Shown here: positions 1-11,948 of the stretch, in pieces
How positions within the stretch are numbered: the stretch's first letter is position 1
Layout of the letters: the number at the start of each line of letters is the position of its first letter
Origin: Trissonchulus latispiculum
Lineage: Eukaryota > Nematoda > Enoplea > Enoplida > Ironidae
Assembly (NCBI GenBank): GCA_030248195.1
Contig: JASAND010007645.1
Location: 1 to 64,000, forward strand
Direction of reading: 5' to 3'
Length of the DNA: 64,000 bases
Program-made: the position numbers and the translations under genes
The notes under the pieces: model-generated
Database searches by the model: none
What the model saw: the letters and a program-made list of their open reading frames with translations, nothing else
Told to the model about the DNA's origin: nothing

Positions 1-13
1 AGACATCGAAATT

Positions 14-650
14 TTGAAAGCTAAGGTTGAATCCTTATCAGCCGCTAATGCTAGAAACAGTCCTGACTTCCGGGACGTAAACGGCGGGAATGATATCCCC
101 CACTATGCCGCTTTGGAAACCAGAGTTGGTCTCTTGGAAAAAGCTCTATCTCCTTTCGCCGTTTCGGACCTCATTGCGTCGTCGATTCAGGAATACGCAG
201 AAGCTGAGTCAAAAAAATGAACCTCGTTGCAATCGGTATATATACCCGAAGAGATTAAAGACGCTGAAAACAAGAAGATTAATGACTTTGACTGCATAGC
301 TAACATAGCCGATAAGGTTAAGGTAGATCGGGCGGATATTTTCAAAGTTTTCCGGGATGCGTCCGGGAAGGACCGTCCCCGAATCCTGAAGATCGTCTTT
401 GGAAACGGTGCTGCCCGGCGCAGTTTCCTGAACGATTTCAAGGACGGGAAATGTCGTTCCCGGGTTGGAGAAAGCCTGGATACGGCCCGATCTGACGTTT
501 CGTCAACGAGAACGCGATCGTCGGTTACGTGACGAACTGTCAGCTCGACGGGCTAAAGGAGAGTATGTTAAAATATCTCGTGATAGAATAGTTTCTGTAC
601 CTGCTCCGCAGCAGGCTGGTAATGATGACGGACAGTCAAACCAATCGTGA
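14..650 (+). pseudogene. LINE ORF1 remnant
   Basis: The reading frame from 14 is broken by a TGA at 218-220 and continues in the same frame to about 455. It then shifts by one frame, where the C-terminal piece ends at the TGA at 648-650. The C-terminal piece contains the motif RPDLTFRQRERDRRLRDEL, a charged segment often seen in ORF1-type proteins of invertebrate CR1/L2 LINEs. The frame-2 middle part (IFKVFRD..GKDRPRILKIVF) looks like an RNA-binding ORF1 domain. Such proteins bind the element RNA. The stop overlaps the start of the endonuclease frame by a few bases. No intact ORF1 can be read here. Confidence 0.65.
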
Positions 651-3515
651 TTGCCGAACCAGAGATCGTAGCTGACTCAATTCCCTCCACCCCCAAATCT
701 TTATTATGTCTTTACTTTAATGCTCAGTGCCTTTTGAACAAAATAGACGATCTAATTTTTAAAATTGACTCGGAATCCCCTGATATTTTTTGTATTTCTG
801 AAACGTGGCTTAAACCCGAGGACAAAAATGCCCTTTTTAATGATCTCACCGAATACGTTTTATTTAGATCGGATCGTAGCAACCGTTTACATGGCGGTGT
901 TTTAGCTGGTGTTAAGAGTAGACTGAAGCCCCGGTTGGTCGGGGCTAAAAGTTATGGTGGTTATGTCGAGCTACTTTGGCTCGACATATATCTGTGCTCA
1001 GCGAAACCAATAAGCCTTGGAGTCCTGTATAGGTCGCCTGGCACTCCACTGGAAATAGACCAAAGTTTTGTCGACGATTTTACAAATTTAAGCGGATTCG
1101 GCAGAAAGTAATAAAGATTTTGTTCTGGTAGGTGATTTTAATGTTCCAAATTTATTAACGGAAAATTTTCAAGCCGTAACACCTAGAGATTTTATTTATG
1201 CAGAAATTTTCCATGATTACGGAGTTTCCCAACTTGTTAATGAATCGACCCGTGGGAACAACGTTTTGGACTTGGTTCTTACCACAGATGTTCATCTTGT
1301 ATCACAACTAAAAATATTGGAACCTTTTAGCACCAGTGATCATAATTCGATTGAATTCAACATAAATTTTGCTGTAATTGATACGTAACAGGAAGGTTTG
1401 AAATTGTTTAAGGACTTTCGCTCTGCGGACTATGTGGCATTGACCGCTTTTCTTGATACAATAAATTGGACAAACCTTTTCGATGATTGTTCGAACGTAA
1501 ACGAAGTATGGGACACTTTCTCCAACATACTCGAATATTCAGTAGAACTTTTCGTCCCTAATAGGAAAATTATCAGGAAGCACCCCGTGAATTGGTCGAA
1601 ACAGACCAAGTTTAAATTTAGAACAAAACGTAAGCTGTGGAAGCGTTATAAAAATAGTAGATCGGAAGATGACAAAATTGCCTATAAGAACATTGCTAAG
1701 GAAGCTAAAAAATAAGCTTCGGCTGATGTTTTTAAAGCTGAAGAAAATATTCTTAAGTCAAACTGTAAGCAACGTTTTTTCCGCTTTGCAAATTCAAAGC
1801 TTTCTTCCAAGGCAGCAATACCAACCTTAGAACTAAATGGCGTTGAGGCTATTTCTGACACGGCCAAAGCAGAACTGTTAAATCAGCAGTTTTGTAGCGT
1901 TTTTACTGCAGACAATGGAGAACTGCCTGTCATGAATCAAGTGACAAATAATACTTTAGAAGACGTAACCTTTTCAGAAACTTTGATTTTGAGTCATCTA
2001 AATAAACTACCTGACAAGTTGTCATGTGGCCCAGATGGTTTTTCCGGGTATTTTCTAAAACGCGTTAAACATTCTATTTCAAAACCTTTAGCATACATCT
2101 TTGAGAGAAGTTTTCAGTCAGGCGAATTGCCAAAAAATTGGTTAGTAGGTAAAATTTCACCTATTTATAAACGTAAGGGCGATGTTTCTAAGCCAGTAAA
2201 TTATAGACCTGTAAGTTTAACCGTTGTATGTTGTAAAATTATGGAAAGCATTGTACGAGATGTTCTCTTGGAGTTTTTTCAATTGAATAAACTTTTTTGC
2301 AATCAGCAGCATGGCTTTCTAAAAACGCGGTCTACAGTTACAAATGTTATGAAATCTTTAAAGGACTGGGCAGAAATAGTTTCAGGCGGAAAAGCTGTCC
2401 ACTGTTGTTTTTTAGATTTTGCAAAGGCGTTTGATACAGTATCTCACCAGAAACTGATTTATAAAATCGAAAAATACGGCATTAAAGGAAAACTCCTCAA
2501 ATGGATAGAAGCGTTTCTAGTTAATAGAACTCAGTTTGTTCAAATCGGTAACTGTAGATCGGATCGGGCAAATGTCACTTGCGGGGTACCACAAGGTACA
2601 GTACTAGGTCCTGTTCTCTTTCTTATTTTTATCAATGATCTGGTTAAATGCATCAAGTATAGCAAAATTCTCATATACGCTGACGACGTGAAACTGTACG
2701 TAGGAGTCGACAGAAAATCTCCCTTTAGTCTTGATTTGCAAGATGATCTGACCCGGGTGTACGAGTGGTCTTCTAAATGGCAACTAAATCTTGCCATTAA
2801 AAAGTGTTCTGTTTGTGTTTTTGGAAACCACTCAGTTCCCCCGGTTTATACTATAAATAACGAAGCACTTGCCGTGGAAACTTCGCTTAATGACCTTGGT
2901 TTTAGTATTAGTGGCAACTTTAAATTCAGTGAGCACTGTACAAAAGTTTATCGCAAGGCAATGGCTGTACAGTCTCTCATTTTTCGAGCGTTTAAAACCA
3001 GAACGAAATCTTTTCTTTTAAAGATGTTTACAACTTACGTTAGACCCATCGTCGAATGTGGCACGGAAATCTGGTCACCTTATTTACTAAAAGACATCGA
3101 CCTAATTGAAAATGTTCAAAGAAAATTTACAAAGCGTATTCCGTGTTTAAGAAATCTGCCTTACATGTCGAGGTTACGCGATCTAGGTGTTCAGTCGTTA
3201 GAACATCGAAGAATTCTCTTTGACCTAAATTTGTTATATAAGATTATCCACAAAAAGGTGGATTTAAATTTTGACGACTTATTTTGTTTCGCACCGCCAG
3301 CACCTACACGGAGCCACAGTCTACGCTTAATGCTGCCTCCTAATACAGGCAGAACTTTCTTGCAAAATTTGTTCTTTCATAGGATTATAAGAGCTTGGAA
3401 TACTCTACCAAAAAACGTAGTCGAAGCAAAAAGTCTCAGTGTATTTAATGATCGTCTGGCCAATTTAGATTTAACAAGTTTTCTCAGGGGGCGAGGGTTA
3501 GGTGATCACGATTGA
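647..3515 (+). pseudogene. LINE ORF2: endonuclease plus reverse transcriptase, broken
   Basis: The endonuclease N-terminal part is at 647-1111, with FNAQCLLNK and ISETWL (expected metal and nicking residues). A single-base shift near 1085-1092 moves into a second frame that carries LVGDFNVP and STSDHNSI, the remaining endonuclease motifs. That frame runs to 3515 but has TAA stops at 1386-1388 and 1713-1715. The RT domain (about 1932-3515, 527 codons without a stop) shows NYRPVSL, FLDFAKAFDTV, GVPQGTVLGP and the catalytic IYADDVKLY box, followed by a LINE-type C-terminal region. The RT active-site residues are intact; the endonuclease half is not translatable in one frame. Both TAA codons could derive from CAA by C-to-T change. 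Confidence 0.88.
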
Positions 3516-3668
3516 TCCTCCTCGTCCGTCTCAAGACTCGAATTTATTTAGTTTGTTTGTTTCTTTTTGTCATTTATGCTACACTAACTGCTATATACGC
3601 GTTATTTAGTTTCTGTACTTATTTTGCATTCCGTTTCTTTTCTGCTTTTTTTTCCATTCTTGAGTAAA

Positions 3669-3688
3669 CTTCTTCTTCTTCTTCTTCT
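3669..3688 (+). repeat. (CTT)n microsatellite at LINE 3' end
   Basis: Short CTT repeat about 150 bases after the RT stop codon. It probably marks the 3' tail of the LINE. The following bases up to 3965 show no gene. Confidence 0.6.
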
Positions 3689-3962
3689 ATATATATACAA
3701 GGATAAAAAATATATATCAAAAATGCTCCGCAGCAAAGAGCTTAATATTTGTGAGTGTTGGTCTATAAAAAAATCCGGTAGTAGGCAGCTGAGACGTCGC
3801 TCTGCGCACCTTATATATATATAAAACTGCTGACAATTAACCTAATTATTTAGTTTATGCAGAGCTCATATACGTATACTGCATGGCTCGGTTTTGCACG
3901 GTGAGATGCATCCATATTTTATAATACCTGTCAGTAGATTTCATAATAAATTTTTCATAGAC

Positions 3963-3965
<3 letters not shown>

Positions 3966-4026
<61 letters not shown>

Positions 4027-4029
4027 GCG
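3966..4029 (+). repeat. (CA)n then (CG)n microsatellite
   Basis: About 46 bases of CA repeat pass directly into about 18 bases of CG repeat. Alternating purine-pyrimidine DNA of this kind can form Z-DNA. A single TTCTAGAA-centred palindrome (4062-4085) follows and matches the array at 8476-8620. Confidence 0.95.
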
Positions 4030-4286
4030 TATTGCACGTATTTTGTATGAGCAAAACAGTATTGCCGATTTCTAGAAATCGGCAGCGAATATTTTCGGTT
4101 TGTGGCCAAACTAAAACCGACGTATTGCTCACAGTTTACGCAGAACCAGGCAGTTGACTTCAAATTTGGTGAACATGCTTTCGACAACTGATTCAAAATC
4201 TGAATATTTTGCTTGGAACTGAAAGAAAACAAAAGAATTCGAAATTTCCAGGTTAGCAGAGTCGATGTCATCAAAACTAAAAATCA

Positions 4287-4880
4287 TTGGATCTTTTCTG
4301 CAATATATATCCCCCAGCCCAGAAATAGTTAACGGCTCAACTGATTTTGTTCAAATTTGGAGGGTAGAATGCCCGATCCCGATGCTTCCTGAATACAAAA
4401 ATTTAAAAAATTTAGATTTTTAAAAATTTTTAAATTTGTTAAATTTCAAATTTTTCAATTTTTTCGGATAGAATAGAACACGCTGAACATTTTTATCATT
4501 GCACCAACATCTGGAAATGTGTTCTGTGTTCGTTTCAGCCGTTCAAAATCTGGAGATCAAAGGTAAATGCCGCCGTTATAGCTGACCAATAGAAGGGCGG
4601 CATTTTCCTTTGATCTCCAGACTTTGAACGGCTGTACCGAACGCAGAACACATTTTCAGATGTTTGGTGCAACGATAAAAATGTTCAGCGTGTTCTATTC
4701 TATCCGAAAACATTGAAAAATTTGAAATCTAACAATTTTTAAATTTTAAAAATCTAAAAATTTTGAACTTTTTGTATTCAGGAAGCATCGGGCACTCTGC
4801 CCTCCAAATTTGAACAAAATCGGTTGAGCCGTTAACTATTTCTGAGCTGGGGAAGAGGGATATTGCAGAAAAGATCCAAA
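4287..4880. mobile_element. Palindromic (foldback) element, about 594 bp
   Basis: Two arms of about 280 bases are inverted copies of each other around a centre near 4584. Outer ends read TGGATCTTTTCTGCAATAT on the left and its complement on the right. The arms share the GTTAACGGCTCAAC-like block and the GATGCTTCCTGAATAC block with a few mismatches. The central stem is TGCCGCC..GGGCGGCA. There is no coding capacity. It is a MITE or foldback-type insertion; no clear TSD was seen. Confidence 0.8.
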
Positions 4881-7168
4881 TCATTTTGTAGACGTTCCAT
4901 TTTCTTCGACTGGCGATAACGATATATACTACATTGTGCTTGAAAATTAGAAGAATTCTGCAGTGAACCAGAAGGATCTTCTTACAATCCTAAACCCGAA
5001 AATCAAGGTTCCTCCCACACTATCCCAACACCACAGTGTCTGAAGAAGCAAATCGCATTATTTCCACCACAGTGTCCGAAGAAGCAAGATTTGACGGATT
5101 GAGTTGAAATTTGGTAGCGGTAGGTTTTCGGACCTGCTAATTTCAAAAATGCAAAAAGTTTGAAATAATTTTAAAATTTAAGCTTTCTTCTTTTTTTTCA
5201 AACACTAGGTTTTTTTTGGTCAAAAATAGCGTCGTTTGCAGAAATGAACAATAGTTTTGACGACGCCAAAATAAAAATGACGACAGAATGACCAAGCCAA
5301 AATGTGGAAGTGGCACTCAAATTTAACAAGTTTCTATTACGACGAAACGTTCGACGATGTTTGAACAGTCAATCAGTATATCTATTTTATATATACAAAG
5401 CCATAGGCTGCGAGTCTTTATGCTACATACTTCAACTGCATTTTTGATGCAAGTTTCTCATACCAATTTCTCGGAATATTTTCTTTAAAAACTTTCTCTT
5501 CGGATTATCTCAGCTAGAATGGAATGAGAGCTTATATATATGTACGTATGTGCCAGGATAGGATGTTTAAGAACGTTTATTGCATAAATGTTATAACTAC
5601 TAGGGATAGATCTGGAGGGCAGCTCTGTCGTTGCGATTTGAAGGTAAGTAAAAGCAAACAGGAAAAACAGAAAAAAAGACATGTCAACAAAATTTCGTGA
5701 GCGCGTATATATACGTATATTGCCAACGTTTTTACCAGATTTTTGGATAGAAAAAGCTGTTTAGCTGTGCGAGTTTAGCAAAAAATTCTTATTTTTCCCT
5801 TCAAAAAGGGTAAACTTTTAAAAAATTTCTTGTTTGTGCAAAATGAAAAGAATTAAAGATTTAAAGGACGATTTCATCTAAAAAGCAAAAAATTTCTTCC
5901 CCCATATTGTGTCGAGTTGTTCTCGTCATTGTTAATGCTTAAAGACATGATGTATGCATAGATATCAGATATCTGTATTGTATATATGAGTACGTAAGTT
6001 AGAATATATTCGCGGGACAATGCGAAATATGAAGCAACACACGCCAGCAAGGGAAAAATTCAACCAAAATTACGAATATAGCCTAAAATCATAACAAAAC
6101 TGCATTTCTGCAAAAACTTTATTTTTGACGTTGGACAAATAAAAATGCCGCTCAGAAAATAAAAATGACGAAAATTTGATGAAATCCGATTTTGAAAAAA
6201 ACGCTGTTCAAACATCATACCACAGGGTTTTTTTGAAAATCGGACCTGCGTAAATTTTGCGTATTTTTGTTTTCGAGTGCGTATTTTTAATTTCGACTGC
6301 GTAAAATTACAAAAATCGCTTCTCAACGTTATAAAAGCTATAAACGCATTTAGCGTCGAATTAATGCTGTTTTTAAGAGTTTTAAACAACGTTAAGAATC
6401 TTAGCTCCAGTTTAAATTGCGTGCTCTCTTTGTGGTGTAAGAGTATGAATTAATACTTAATAGGTGACGAAAAATAGATATGCAGGGGGTCAGGGGGGCG
6501 CAGCCCCCCAGAAGTTGAAGAAAATTTTAAATTTCGGAGTAAATTTGCTCTTAAAACTTTGAATTCTTTGCCTTCAACAGTTTAATAGAAGTCAATATTT
6601 GGTTAGACAAATAGAGTTACTGTTCCCTTGATTGAACACATACGTATATAAGATGTACAACGTGGGCTTAGGCAGAAAGTACAAATCAAATGTAGACGGA
6701 AGGAGAATCGAAGTGATATGAGGGGGGTCTGGGGGGCGGAAGCCCCCAGAAGAAGTCAGAGCCCAAACTACGGTAAATTGTCTCAAGAAATTAATTTAGA
6801 GCACTCTAGAAATTCCTACTACCGAATTTTTCAGCTGCGTATTTTGGTGCGTATTTTTGTTTTTGACTGCGTATTTTTAAGCTCGACTGCGTAAATACGC
6901 AGTATTTTACGCAAAAAAACCGTGCATCATACCGTAAAATTCCTCCGCAAAATAACGCCACGTTTAAGCAATAGGTTGGGGAGCCTACCATACTTTCTGA
7001 AACAACAAAGCTTGTATACCACGGGCCTGAGGACACAACATACGTATACGTATACTACAAAGTTAGCGTTGTGAATTTGCATTATTATTGTTACCACAAA
7101 TATTAAGAAGAAGAAGAATTTTAATACTCAAAAGCGCTGGCTTTACAATACTACTAAGATAGTATAAG

Positions 7169-7170
<2 letters not shown>
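4881..7170. other. Gene-free A/T-rich stretch with dispersed repeats
   Basis: I see no supported gene here. Two copies of a block built on GCGTATTTTTG / GACTGCGTA occur at about 6245-6312 and 6835-6905. Two copies of a GGGGGTC..GGGGGCG..GCCCCC..AGAAG module occur at about 6484-6515 and 6722-6756. The module recurs in several other repeats of the window (about 7780, 23065, 27480, 32570, 33180, 48540, 49430). The rest shows nothing recognisable. Confidence 0.5.

Positions 7171-7174
<4 letters not shown>

Positions 7175-7243
<69 letters not shown>
7175..7243. repeat. (TA)n microsatellite, left part
   Basis: Long TA repeat interrupted by the element at 7244-8308 and resuming at 8309-8379. This is consistent with insertion of that element into one TA tract. 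Confidence 0.95.
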
Positions 7244-7246
<3 letters not shown>

Positions 7247-8305
7247 TGGCGTAGATAGGTCATTGCTTCGGGGGGGGCGGATTTTCGGCAAGTCGTGGGG
7301 AGGGGGTCCGGAGCCCCACCCCCCCCACCCCGAAAATGTGCAAATTTTTACCTCGACCCCCAAACAGCATTAAAAAATTCAATAAGTAAAATTGAGTTTT
7401 TCAGATTTTCACCAAAAACGGGTACAGCAGCTTTAATTCTTACATAATTAGTATCTAAACTTGAGAAATTTTCTCAGATTTTCACCAAAAACGGCTTGAT
7501 TATTAAAGCTGACATTTTTCTGATTTTCACCAAAAACTGCTAGAGAAACTTTATATATATAATTCTTTAATGCCAGTTGAAAATTTTTAACTTTCTAAAT
7601 TTTTTGAAAGGAATTGCTTTTGAATCCACAGAAGTTGAGAATTTTTGATATTTCAGACTTGAAAGCAGTTTTTCAATGCACTTTTTATTTCAGATCAGCA
7701 AATAATCTGAGAGCTAGCATTGTACGCGTGGAAGCGCTGTGGAGAAACCAAATGTCGCGAAGAAATAGGACCCGCGGGAGTCTGGGGGCGGAGCCCCTCG
7801 AAGTTGCAGAATTTTTCATATTTACACTCCCTGAGGAATAATTTTGAGCACTTTCTTTATTAAGTGCCACATCTGCAAGACTAAAGAGAGAAACATTTAT
7901 TTTAGGAAAACGAAGTAATCAATATCAAGTTGTCATAGTAGTTAGCAATATGAGTAAGAACGCACAATCAGGAGTATGGGAGCGCTGCCCCCAGTAGAAA
8001 ATTTTCAGAAATATTACGTTTTAAACCTATTTTTCCGGTAACTTTCGCACAAAATCGTCATCTACATTTGTCATCTACATCTACGTCATCTGTATTTGAC
8101 TCAGAGCGAGCAAATTTTTTGAAAAATTAAAGGCTTGAAACCTATATATATTTCAGACTACTGTTCCAGCAAAAACTGGCGCAGTAAGTTAAGCTCGCGC
8201 TGCGCGCGAGCTTAAAAATTTTTTCCACTGGCAAAATTTACAGGGGGGCAAAGGTGCTTCGGGGGGGGGGGGGGCCCCCCCGGGGGCCCCCCCCCTTATC
8301 TACGC

Positions 8306-8308
<3 letters not shown>
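7244..8308. mobile_element. TIR DNA element inserted in a TA tract
   Basis: Starts CAGTGGCGTAGATAGG and ends CTTATCTACGCCC, an inverted match except for the outermost bases on the right. It is flanked on both sides by TA repeat, so the TSD cannot be read. The interior is A/T-rich with several TTTTCACCAAAAAC-like direct repeats (about 7405, 7475, 7525) and long G and C runs next to both ends. No transposase is seen. TIRs of the CAGTGGCGTAG type are common in hAT-like MITEs; the family is uncertain. Confidence 0.65.

Positions 8309-8379
<71 letters not shown>
8309..8379. repeat. (TA)n microsatellite, right part
   Basis: About 70 bases of TA repeat, the continuation of the tract at 7175-7243. 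Confidence 0.95.
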
Positions 8380-8383
<4 letters not shown>

Positions 8384-8475
8384 AGTAGTGTAAGAAAATT
8401 AGTTGAGCACATCAAATTCAGAAGTTTACTGCGGATTTCTTAAAGAAGACAAATAAAATTCTGATCAAAATTTGC

Positions 8476-8620
8476 TTGCCCATTTCTAGAATTCGGCAAT
8501 TTAAACTTTTGCCGATTTCTAGAAATCGTCAATGGATTTTGCTAATTTCTAGAAAAGGGCAGGACGCTTGCCTATTTCTAGAAATGAGCAAAAATATTGC
8601 TGATATCTAGAAATCGGCAA
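8476..8620. repeat. Array of five 24-bp palindromes centred on TTCTAGAA
   Basis: Five degenerate copies at 8476-8499, 8509-8532, 8539-8562, 8568-8591 and 8597-8620, spaced 33, 30, 29 and 29 bases start to start. Each has a TTGC-type left end, a core TTCTAGAA (TTCTAGAA in copies 1-4, ATCTAGAA in copy 5) and a GGCAA-type right end. A sixth copy sits alone at 4062-4085. The regular spacing suggests a binding-site array or a tandem repeat kept by its palindromic form. Confidence 0.85.
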
Positions 8621-8830
8621 TTTCGGGAATTAGGCACGACATATATTATTTAACACTGGAGTTGCATCAAACCTGAATGTATGACCGAATTTTTCCACAA
8701 AAGCGGACAGGAACAACTGTCAGTCTCATTTTACATAGCCCTTTGTCTTTAGATATTGTACAACAGTCAACACATATATACGTCGCTTGTCGCTTCTTAA
8801 ATTAAATGAAGTATAAAAGTATATATACAT

Positions 8831-10503
8831 AGTGGCACTTATGTAGATGGGGGCGATTTTTTTCGCCTTGGTCCCCCCTTATGGTTCGAAAAAAATTTTT
8901 GTCTCCGATTTGGCTGAGAACTTGCCCTTAGGGTAAATCGAGGTCGCTGATTTCAAAAATCGAATCGAGAGATCGATCCGATCGATCGATCGATCAGTAG
9001 AATCGATCGATCAAAATCGATCGAAAATTTTTTTGTCACAATTTTTTTTCGAAATCGCGGTCCGAGCTGCCAAAATCGAGTAATTGTCGAATTTTTGAAA
9101 AATCGATGAAAATCTATTTTTGCGGGCGAACGATCAATTTTTATGAAATTTCGACTGCAGATTCGGAATCAGCGCCCCCGAATTACCCTAGGGGCGACTT
9201 TTCGCGAAAATTGGTGACAAAAAATTTTCGATCGATTTTGATCGATCGATTGATCGGATCGATCTCTCGATTCGATTTTTGAAATCAGCGACCTCGATTT
9301 ATAGCCATGGGGGAAAAACCCACCCCCTTTTGGAGGGGAAAAACCCACCCGCCTCCTGGACCATGGGTTGGAGCTATGAGCTCCAAAACATAGCAGCAGA
9401 AAGCGCGACACTTTCTTACCTATGTGTGCAAAGATCAAGTCATTTGGTTCACTCCTGCTCATTTTATGACATTTTGAAAATGACACCTACTTTTTGGTCC
9501 AACCATGCCAAAATTTTGCAAAAGTTTGGACCGATGTAACTTTTGACTGGGTTGGGATAGAAAAGTTTTGCAAATATCTGCAATGATGGCAAGTCTTCCT
9601 CTTTGCACACAGCCAGAATTAGATCGATCCGGTGCACCGTTGGTCTGGCACATTGCCAAATGTGGCGGGGAAAAAACCGACTTTGGGGGGAAAAAACCCA
9701 CCCAATTTTTTTTGAAAAATTTTTTAACAATCAAACACGGAAACAATTCGACACTATAGCACGGTACTATCGAGGACGCTGCATCATCCTATGGCGTCAG
9801 ATTTGGATAATTTTACTTCCCTGGCTAGCTAGGGGCCAAAAACCCTAAGTGCCATTTCGGTACTGGAGGACCCAGGACAGGTCCAATTGTGGATTTTAAC
9901 AGCCAATTGAACGTAAAAACCATTCTCTACACGATAGACTAATAAGTTGTATCAAATTACATCGTTTTTAGCATTTTTCAAAAATTGCCCTATGTTTATG
10001 TGTTAAACTTTATGAAACCTATCCGTTTGATGCTGCATTTTCAATGGCACATGAAATCTCAAAAAAAGGTACTTAGATCGGGTTTTTTGATTTATACTAG
10101 CTAAAAAAGAGTTGAATTTTACACCGGAAGTTTCAGAATAGCGCTACTACAATTTTTGAGACCTGTGAGGGGTGGGTTTTTCCCCCCATTTGGGTTTTTC
10201 CCCCCATTGGGTTTTTTCCCCCGCTACTTTTTGCATTATACCGGTCTAACGGTACAACATAGAGAAGTGCAAATGGGCTTAAAAGATAGATCTAAGTACG
10301 CCAAGTACGATGGTATATAAAGTTCTCATATAGCGCTTATAATAAAAAAGTTCCAGCCAAAATCCGAAAATGTGGGTTTTTTCCCCCCATGGCTATACCC
10401 TAAGGGCAACTTCTCAGCCAAATCGGAGACAAAAATTTTTTTCGAACCATAAGGGGGGACCAAGGCGAAAAAATCGCCCCCCCCCCATCTAAATAAGTGC
10501 CTA
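8831..10503. mobile_element. Large inverted-repeat element with nested insertion
   Basis: The left arm (8831 to about 9035) is an inverted copy of the right arm (about 9205-9300 plus 10396-10503). Outer ends are AGTGGCACTTATGTAGAT and ATCTAAATAAGTGCC. The arms share CTTGGTCCCCCCTTATGG, CTCCGATTTGGCTGAGAA and a GATCGATCGATCGAT-rich block. The right arm is split by another element (9302-10395). The middle (9036-9204) is the loop. No coding capacity. Confidence 0.78.
9302..10395. mobile_element. TA-flanked element with GGGGGAAAAACCC ends, 1.09 kb
   Basis: Inserted into the right arm of the element above, so the empty site is visible in the other arm (TTAGGGTAAATCGAGG). Ends read TAGCCATGGGGG and CCCCCATGGCTA, flanked by a TA duplicated at 9300-9301 and 10396-10397. 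Inside, GGGGAAAAACCCACC motifs recur near both ends. TA target duplication is typical of Tc1/mariner-type elements, but no transposase is present. A sister with the same plan is at 36531-37776. Confidence 0.72.
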
Positions 10504-10719
10504 CATAGTTTCCAGCATTATATATACAGCAGTTTCCCAGGAGCTTTGGTCCGGGGGAGGGTAAACTTTCAAAATATTGGTGTCGACATCCGAAATGTAT
10601 AGGGGGATGGGATGGGATGGAACACACAGCGACCCGAACCATAGTTTAACCAGAATTTTTGTCAGGGGGGAGTGTTTTTAGTATATATAGTTTCCTTTAG
10701 ACAGGAGGGGTAGACTGGC

Positions 10720-11304
10720 CATAGTTTCCTTTGGGCGGTATCCCCCCAAATTTTTACCAACTTTACCCCCCCCCATAAGATTTGTTTGACATATATATAA
10801 GCCATGGGGGGCATAGGTGTGGCTGGCGAAAAGTCGATTTGGGGGGAGGGGTAAGAAAAATTTTCTAGGGGGGGATCGGCGAAAAATTTCGAAAAAAGTC
10901 GGTTTTTCGTTAAAAAAATGAGTAATTTTCTCAATTTACAGCAATTTTTAACGATTTTTAGCTTAATTAAGCGAATTCTAGCAATTTTTCGCTAATTTTT
11001 GGAATTTTTTGGAAAAATTCCGAATTTTTAGCTAAAAATTTTCAAAAATTTAGGTAGGGGTTTGAAAATTTTTAGGGGGGAGGGGTCTGAAAAAATCGAT
11101 TTGGGGGGAGGGGTAGGAAAAAATTTTTAGGGAAGAAAAAAGTGCTAATTACCGAAAATTTCGCATTTTTTGGACATTTTTCGAAATTTCTGAGGTCCAA
11201 ATCTGGGATGGGTTGGGGGTAGCGGTAGCCCATCACTTTTGTTGGGTCGACCACCAACCTTCCAAGACTGACCGCCCCAGACCCAAAGTCCCAGGGAAAC
11301 TATG
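10720..11304. mobile_element. MITE-like element with CATAGTTTCC ends
   Basis: Starts CATAGTTTCCTTTGGG and ends CCCAGGGAAACTATG, flanked by GGC on both sides (10717-10719 and 11305-11307). This is compatible with a 3-bp target duplication. The interior has two GATTTGGGGGGAGGGGTA blocks and no ORF of note. Confidence 0.5.
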
Positions 11305-11948
11305 GGCATAGGTGTAACGGGGATTTGGGTTGGGGGGCCCCCTCCCCCGGCATTTTTTTAGGGTTTTGAAAGTGGGGGGGGGGCTTCGCCCCCCCCCCCC
11401 CTAGGGAGGGGGAAGTGGGGGGGGGCTTCCGAAAAGTGGGGGGGGGGGGCGAGCCAAAAGTAAAATATACCGAAATTTTTAGCGAAAAATTAGCATTTTT
11501 AAGGTAAAAACGCAAAAAATCGCTGTTTTTAAGCTTAAAATGAGCTTATAAGTCCATAAATTAGCTAAAAATTGAGAAAATTTTTGAAAATTTGACCTCA
11601 AAAACCTAATTTTTTGACACTTTTGGGCGACCCCAAAAAAAAAGTGGGTGGGGGCTTGCCGAAAAGTGGGAGGGCGAAAGTGGGGGGGGGCTCCGAAAAG
11701 TGGAGGGGGGAACCGAAAAGTGGGGGGCCGCCCCCCACCCCCCCCCCACTAAAAAAATGCCGGAACCCCCCCCACCCCAAACCTCCCCCAAAAAATTTTT
11801 TCTATTTTTACGTCAAAAATCGCATTTTCAGTCATTGCTAATGCCAAAAAACATTCAACTATGAAGTAATTTTGACATTAGACAGGGGTTTTAAACATAG
11901 GTGTGTTAGGGGGGGGGGGGACCCCTCCCCCCAAATGGAGGGGTCGCC

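Larger units (their letters stand above)
1..3690 (+). mobile_element. CR1-like non-LTR retrotransposon (LINE), decayed
   Basis: A LINE with an ORF1 remnant, an apurinic-type endonuclease and a reverse transcriptase in the usual order on one strand. The 5' end lies outside the window. The 3' end is followed by a short CTT repeat (3669-3688), which would fit the microsatellite-like tails of CR1/L2-type elements. Both ORFs carry stops and frameshifts, so this copy is dead. The clade assignment rests on overall resemblance and the tail; L2 or a related clade is possible. Confidence 0.85.

Noticed and set aside
1386..1715. Two in-frame TAA codons in the CR1-like ORF2 that would read well as Gln, suggesting a reassigned stop codon.
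   Set aside because: The same element has a frameshift and an ORF1 stop, and other frames in the window end normally at TAA. Ordinary CAA-to-TAA decay explains it.
3855..4274. A 139-codon minus-strand frame across the CA/CG microsatellite.
   Set aside because: It is made mostly of repeat-coded Cys-Val and Ala-Arg runs, with no recognisable domain.
8476..8620. A CRISPR array (short regular repeats).
   Set aside because: Repeats are degenerate palindromes with spacers under 10 bases in an animal genome, with no cas genes.
11598..11841. Glycine/proline-rich frames of 60-75 codons on both strands.
   Set aside because: They come from G and C homopolymer runs in MITE-like repeats.
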